Below the pieces are notes generated by a model. The model had not been told where the DNA came from. It saw nothing but the letters and a program-made list of their open reading frames with translations, and searched no databases. From JBOGED01 sp050743625 (lineage in GTDB: Bacteria; Actinomycetota; Nitriliruptoria; Euzebyales; Egibacteraceae), in NCBI GenBank assembly GCA_050743625.1, contig JBOGED010000341.1, positions 1 to 7,971 on the forward strand: a DNA stretch of 7,971 nt. The letters are read 5' to 3'. This document shows positions 5,374 through 7,971 of the stretch, in pieces. The first letter of the stretch is position 1. Each line of letters opens with the position of its first letter. The position numbers and the translations under genes are program-made.

Positions 5374-5997
5374 GTGCGGCTCTTCGACGCGGGGCGGCGC
5401 CCCGGTGGTCGCGAGGTCGTGCACGAGCGTGTGCTCACGGCGGCGAACCTCATCACGCTGGTCCGGCTCCTCGGCCTCCCGCTGTTCGTCTATCTCATGG
5501 TGGGGCCGGCGGCGTACGGCCAGGCGTTCGGCGTGCTGTCGGCGGTGGCGGCCACCGATTTCCTCGACGGGTATGTGGCGCGACGGTTCGACCAGGTGAC
5601 GCGCCTTGGCCAGCTGATCGACCCCCTGATCGATCGAGCGCTGCTGGCGACGGGGGGGATCACGTTGGCGGCGCTCGGCATCCTGCCCTGGCCGATCCTG
5701 GGGCTGATCGTGGGACGCGACGTCATCCTCTTCGTCACGGCCAGTGTCCTGTTCCGCGGCATGCCCCCCATCCCGGTCAACCGTATGGGCAAGTTCGCCA
5801 CGGCGAACCTGCTGATCGGGATCCCTGGTTTCCTTCTCGGCCGTATGAGCTGGGCGGGCGCGGCCGTGTTCGGTGCCGCTGCCTGGGGATTCACGATCGT
5901 CGGTGTCGTGGCCTACTACGTCGCCGGCGCCCAGTACGCCCGCGCAGCACGCTTCGCCCTGGCGGTGAAGCGGTCCGACCCACCAGACGCGCAGTAG
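5374..5997 (+). CDS. pgsA: CDP-alcohol phosphatidyltransferase family membrane enzyme
   Basis: The start is GTG 5374, six bases after AGGAGA (5362-5367); GTG 5299 and ATG 5353 in the same frame lack such a site. The 207-residue length is usual for the family. The complete catalytic signature is present: D62-x2-D65-G66-x2-A69-R70-x8-G79-x3-D83-x3-D87. These aspartates bind the metal ions and CDP-diacylglycerol. About six hydrophobic segments follow the family pattern (near 22-45, 49-60, 90-125, 143-158, 160-190), placing it in the cytoplasmic membrane. It would transfer a phosphatidyl group from CDP-diacylglycerol to an alcohol such as glycerol-3-phosphate. The acceptor cannot be read from sequence, so the symbol rests on position: in Mycobacterium tuberculosis pgsA2 lies shortly upstream of gcvH-garA. 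The gene heads the plus-strand core cluster and ends 100 bases before gcvH. Confidence 0.85.
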   Translation: MRLFDAGRRPGGREVVHERVLTAANLITLVRLLGLPLFVYLMVGPAAYGQAFGVLSAVAATDFLDGYVARRFDQVTRLGQLIDPLIDRALLATGGITLAALGILPWPILGLIVGRDVILFVTASVLFRGMPPIPVNRMGKFATANLLIGIPGFLLGRMSWAGAAVFGAAAWGFTIVGVVAYYVAGAQYARAARFALAVKRSDPPDAQ

Positions 5998-6033
5998 GAA
6001 GCACGTGAACACGTTGTTCGGGCTGGGGAGTAG

Positions 6034-6039
6034 TAGCAT
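6034..6039 (+). promoter_or_regulatory. Possible -10 box upstream of gcvH
   Basis: TAGCAT (6034-6039) fits TANNNT and would start transcription about 50 bases before the gcvH start. The nearest -35-like hexamer, TTGTTC (6014-6019), is only 14 bases away, which is too close, so the call is weak. The 100-base gap after the phosphatidyltransferase gene leaves room for a promoter of its own. Confidence 0.25.
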
Positions 6040-6097
6040 CCGGCCGCCGGGCCAAGGCGACGGCCAGGGTGACGGCGAGAGGCGAGAAGGAGCAACG

Positions 6098-6478
6098 GTG
6101 AACCCGGAGGACCTCCGTTACACCGAGGAGCATGAGTGGGCCCGCGTCGACGGGAACCGGATCACGGTGGGCGTCACGCATTACGCGCAGGACGCGCTTG
6201 GTGACGTGGTCTATGTGGACTTGCCGGCGACCGGCACCAGAGTCGAGAAGGGCCAGCCGTTCGGCGAGGTCGAGTCGACGAAGAGCGTCTCGGATCTCTA
6301 CGCACCCGTGACCGGCACGATCGTCGAGCGCAACGAGTCGCTGGAGTCGCAACCTGAGCTTGTGAACGCAGAGCCCTACGGCGACGGTTGGATGGTGGTG
6401 ATCGAGGCTGACGACCCGGACGAGGTCACGAAGCTGCTCTCGGCCACTGACTACGCGAGAATGACCGAGTCCGCTTGA
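6098..6478 (+). CDS. gcvH: Glycine cleavage system H protein (lipoyl carrier)
   Basis: GTG 6098 is preceded by AAGGAG (6087-6092) at five bases and gives 126 residues, the normal GcvH length; an upstream in-frame start (6005) would add 31 low-complexity residues. Hallmarks are LRYTEEHEWARVDGN (6-20), VGVTHYAQDALGDVVYVDLP (24-43), GEVESTKSVSDLYAPVTGTI (56-75) with Lys62 as the lipoylated residue, and LVNAEPYGDGWMVVI (88-102). GcvH carries the aminomethyl intermediate between the P (glycine decarboxylase), T and L proteins in the cytosol, feeding one-carbon units to tetrahydrofolate. The gcvP, gcvT and lipoylation genes are not in the window. In actinobacteria gcvH commonly stands with garA and this MerR regulator rather than with gcvPT, as here. 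Confidence 0.95.
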   Translation: MNPEDLRYTEEHEWARVDGNRITVGVTHYAQDALGDVVYVDLPATGTRVEKGQPFGEVESTKSVSDLYAPVTGTIVERNESLESQPELVNAEPYGDGWMVVIEADDPDEVTKLLSATDYARMTESA

Positions 6479-6497
6479 TGTTGACCGTGACGCAAAG

Positions 6498-6551
6498 GGT
6501 TCACCTCCACGGGTTCCGGAGTGTCCTAATGATACCCTTCTGATCCGGATC
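6498..6551 (+). promoter_or_regulatory. Probable garA promoter with extended -10 and a palindrome at the start site
   Basis: TGATACCCT (6530-6538) is an extended -10 (TG-N-TANNNT), predicting transcription from about 6545. The perfect palindrome GATCCGGATC (6542-6551) covers that start point. GGGTTC is repeated at 6498-6503 and 6511-6516, thirteen bases apart, in the -35 zone; no TTGACA-like hexamer sits at standard spacing. This suggests garA can be transcribed apart from gcvH and perhaps controlled. All of it is by eye. Confidence 0.45.
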
Positions 6552-6571
6552 GGTCGGAACGTAGGGAGTCG

Positions 6572-7060
6572 ATGTACTGCACACACTGCGGCCACCAGAA
6601 TCCCGCAGGCGCGAACTTCTGCGGGAACTGTGGCCGGCCGCTCCACGCCATGGCTGACCAGACGACGGGTGCGCTGCACCTGGACCAGGTCGCCGAGGCG
6701 CTGGAAAACCTTGACGCCGTCGCTGATCCAGAGGCCGTTGTCTCGGATCTCGCGCCGGGGACCGCGTTGCTGGTCGCTGTGCGCGGCCCGAACGCTGGTG
6801 CGCGGTTTCTCATCGACCGCGACGTGTACACGGTCGGGCGTCATCCCGACAGCGACATCTTCCTTGACGACATCACCGTGTCGCGCCGCCACGCCGAGTT
6901 CCGCCGCGAGTTAGGCCGGTTCTGGGTCCACGACGTCGGCAGCCTCAACGGCACCTATGTCAACGGTGTGAGGGCCGACGAGCAAGTGTTGGCTACTGGT
7001 CACGAGGTACAGATCGGCAAGTTCAAGCTCGTCGCGTTCGTCGCGGAGCAGGTGTCGTGA
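6572..7060 (+). CDS. garA: GarA-like FHA protein with an N-terminal zinc ribbon
   Basis: This encodes 162 residues; AGGGAG (6563-6568) lies close before the ATG. Residues 3-20 form a zinc ribbon (C3-x2-C6 ... C17-x2-C20). Then come a linker with a threonine pair (T31-T32), GTALLVAVRGPNAGARFL (63-80) and an FHA domain (about 85-155) with GRHPDSDIFLDDITVSRRHAEF (89-110) and DVGSLNGTYVNG (121-132). The phosphothreonine-binding FHA residues R90, S104, H107 and N126 are all present. The FHA part is very close to mycobacterial GarA. There, phosphorylation of an N-terminal ETTS threonine by PknB or PknG makes the domain bind its own tail. That releases 2-oxoglutarate dehydrogenase and glutamate dehydrogenase/synthase from control. 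Here T31-T32 sits where ETTS would, but without the flanking E and S, so the same switch is likely but unproven. The zinc ribbon is absent from the mycobacterial protein. The stop overlaps the next GTG by four bases. Confidence 0.9.
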   Translation: MYCTHCGHQNPAGANFCGNCGRPLHAMADQTTGALHLDQVAEALENLDAVADPEAVVSDLAPGTALLVAVRGPNAGARFLIDRDVYTVGRHPDSDIFLDDITVSRRHAEFRRELGRFWVHDVGSLNGTYVNGVRADEQVLATGHEVQIGKFKLVAFVAEQVS

Positions 7061-7908
7061 CGACCACCCGAGCCGCGGCGGGGTCACCCGGTGACGGGTT
7101 CACCATCGGTGAGGTGCTGAACCAGCTCAAAGAGGACTTCGAGGACATCACGATCTCCAAGATCCGGTTCTTGGAGAGCGAGGGCCTGGTCTACCCAGAC
7201 CGGACAGAGTCCGGGTACCGGAAGTTCACCGAGGACGACGTCGACCGGCTCCGGTTCATCCTCACCGCCCAGCGGGATCATTACCTGCCGCTCAAGGTCA
7301 TTCGTGAGCAGCTCGAGCGGCTGGACTCCGGGCAACGCCCGAGCTCCGCAATGCCGACGTCCTCCGCGGCGCCGCGGGTCGATACCGGCGTGATCAGCGC
7401 GGGACGCCCCCCCGAGGTCGGCCAGCCGATCTCCAACGTCGTGCCCGGGGCCCAGCCGGCGCCTTCCCAATCGGGGTTTCCCCAACCAGGACCCCCCGAA
7501 CCCAGCCTCCTCGAGCAACCCGTCTCTGTAGTCACCCTTTCGCTGCGCGAGTTCTGCCAGGCCACCGGCCTCGACACCGCTGAGGTGCGGTCGTTGAAGG
7601 ACTTCGGGATCGTCGGTGATCGCAAAGACGACTCCGGCCAGTTCGACGGAGACGACGTGCTCGCCGGGCGCGCCGCCAGGGAGCTGCTGACCCTTGGGCT
7701 CGAGGCTCGCCACCTGCGCATGTACCGCCAGTTCGTCGACCGTGAGCTGGCCTTGTTCGAGCAGCTCGTCATACCGCTGCTGCGCCAGCGCAACCCCGAG
7801 GCACGCCGCCAGGCCGTCCGCCAGCTCGAGAAGCTCGGGCTGTTGACGGGGAAGATGAAGCGCGCCTTGCTCGCCCGCGCCTTGCGCGGCTACCTCGGCG
7901 GCGCGTAA
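7057..7908 (+). CDS. ftsR: FtsR-type MerR-family transcriptional regulator
   Basis: This encodes 283 residues from GTG 7057, which overlaps the garA stop (GTGA), implying translational coupling. The N-terminus is a MerR winged helix: FTIGEVLNQLKEDFEDITIS (15-34), KIRFLESEGLVYPDRTESGY (35-54) and RKFTEDDVDRLRFILTAQRDHYLPLKVIREQL (55-86). A long Pro/Ser/Ala/Gly-rich linker (about 91-155) joins it to a C-terminal domain. That domain has a second MerR-like segment (LSLREFCQATGLDTAEVRSLKDFGI, about 161-185) and a helical end (EARHLRMYRQFVDRELALFEQLVIPLLRQRN). This matches the Rv1828/FtsR family. In Corynebacterium glutamicum FtsR activates ftsZ and affects cell division. No metal-binding cysteine cluster of classical metal-sensing MerR proteins is present. 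The order gcvH-garA-ftsR is a well-kept actinobacterial arrangement and supports the call. Confidence 0.88.
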   Translation: MTTTRAAAGSPGDGFTIGEVLNQLKEDFEDITISKIRFLESEGLVYPDRTESGYRKFTEDDVDRLRFILTAQRDHYLPLKVIREQLERLDSGQRPSSAMPTSSAAPRVDTGVISAGRPPEVGQPISNVVPGAQPAPSQSGFPQPGPPEPSLLEQPVSVVTLSLREFCQATGLDTAEVRSLKDFGIVGDRKDDSGQFDGDDVLAGRAARELLTLGLEARHLRMYRQFVDRELALFEQLVIPLLRQRNPEARRQAVRQLEKLGLLTGKMKRALLARALRGYLGGA

Positions 7909-7971
7909 TGGCCGCGCGGCGGTTGGCGACCATCCTGGTCGCCGTCACTGTCACGATGGTCGGGTTCGTCC
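7908..7971 (+). CDS. N-terminus of a membrane-anchored or secreted protein, cut by the window edge
   Basis: ATG 7908 overlaps the ftsR stop by one base (TAATG), a sign of coupled translation. Only 21 residues are visible: a short basic start (MAARR) and a hydrophobic stretch (LATILVAVTVTMVGFV), typical of a signal anchor or signal peptide. DUF881 proteins, which occur in this neighbourhood in actinobacteria, begin in a similar way and are one candidate. In Mycobacterium tuberculosis the gene after the ftsR homologue is instead a DUF151 nuclease-like protein without such a segment. Confidence 0.65.
   Translation, partial: MAARRLATILVAVTVTMVGFV

Noticed and set aside
4989..6008. Plus-strand 339-codon frame overlapping the phosphatidyltransferase
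   Set aside because: It is another frame of the real gene and of the antisense hypothetical gene; composition is Arg/Gly/Ser-rich and family motifs are in the other frame.
6007..6019. GAACACGTTGTTC, similar to an SOS (LexA) box, upstream of gcvH
   Set aside because: The LexA box of Gram-positives has four bases between GAAC and GTTC; here there are five, and gcvH is not a DNA-damage gene.
5891..6892. Minus-strand 333-codon frame across gcvH and garA
   Set aside because: It is antisense to two genes with full family motifs and has no family features of its own.
1..7971. CRISPR arrays, tRNA or rRNA genes, insertion sequences
   Set aside because: No spaced direct repeats, no cloverleaf-like stretches, and no transposase motifs or terminal inverted repeats were seen on reading both strands.

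Overview
The window looks like chromosome of a high-GC actinobacterium. Codon third positions are almost all G or C, GTG starts are common, promoter candidates have TAGGGT/TAGGCT-type -10 boxes, several start codons appear leaderless, and the right half carries the actinobacterial order phosphatidyltransferase (pgsA-like) - gcvH - garA - ftsR. I cannot name a genus.

Left half (about 1-5250), accessory in character. At the left edge, on the minus strand, is the first gene of a Wadjet-type anti-plasmid cassette (DUF2397/TIGR02677, JetA). The edge cuts it, and the other jet genes should lie beyond. It starts at a GTG seven bases after an almost ideal promoter, so its mRNA is probably leaderless. 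Upstream on the same strand are a long imperfect hairpin, an uncharacterised HTH protein (1063-1788), a 299-base stretch without a convincing gene, and a DUF5701 gene broken by a frameshift near 2530. A divergent promoter region (2735-2856) holds a 23-base near-perfect palindrome of the TetR-operator kind. Rightward from it run a small Cys-cluster protein of the DUF7715 kind, a ferredoxin-NADP-reductase-like flavoprotein and a 78-residue membrane protein. The last converges, six bases apart, on a minus-strand hypothetical gene (4703-5254).

Right half (5374-7971), core genome, all plus strand. A CDP-alcohol phosphatidyltransferase is followed by the lipoyl carrier of the glycine cleavage system (GcvH), a GarA-like FHA protein with an added N-terminal zinc ribbon, an FtsR-type MerR regulator, and the first 21 codons of a membrane-anchored protein. 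From garA on, the genes overlap (GTGA, then TAATG), so they are probably translationally coupled. In mycobacteria GarA is a phosphorylation-controlled switch of central nitrogen and carbon metabolism; in Corynebacterium FtsR controls ftsZ. The cluster therefore joins one-carbon/glycine metabolism, kinase signalling and cell-division control.

I did not find a clearly new multi-gene system. The points most worth following are the leaderless Wadjet promoter with its neighbouring HTH gene, the orphan TetR-like operator, and the zinc-ribbon form of GarA.
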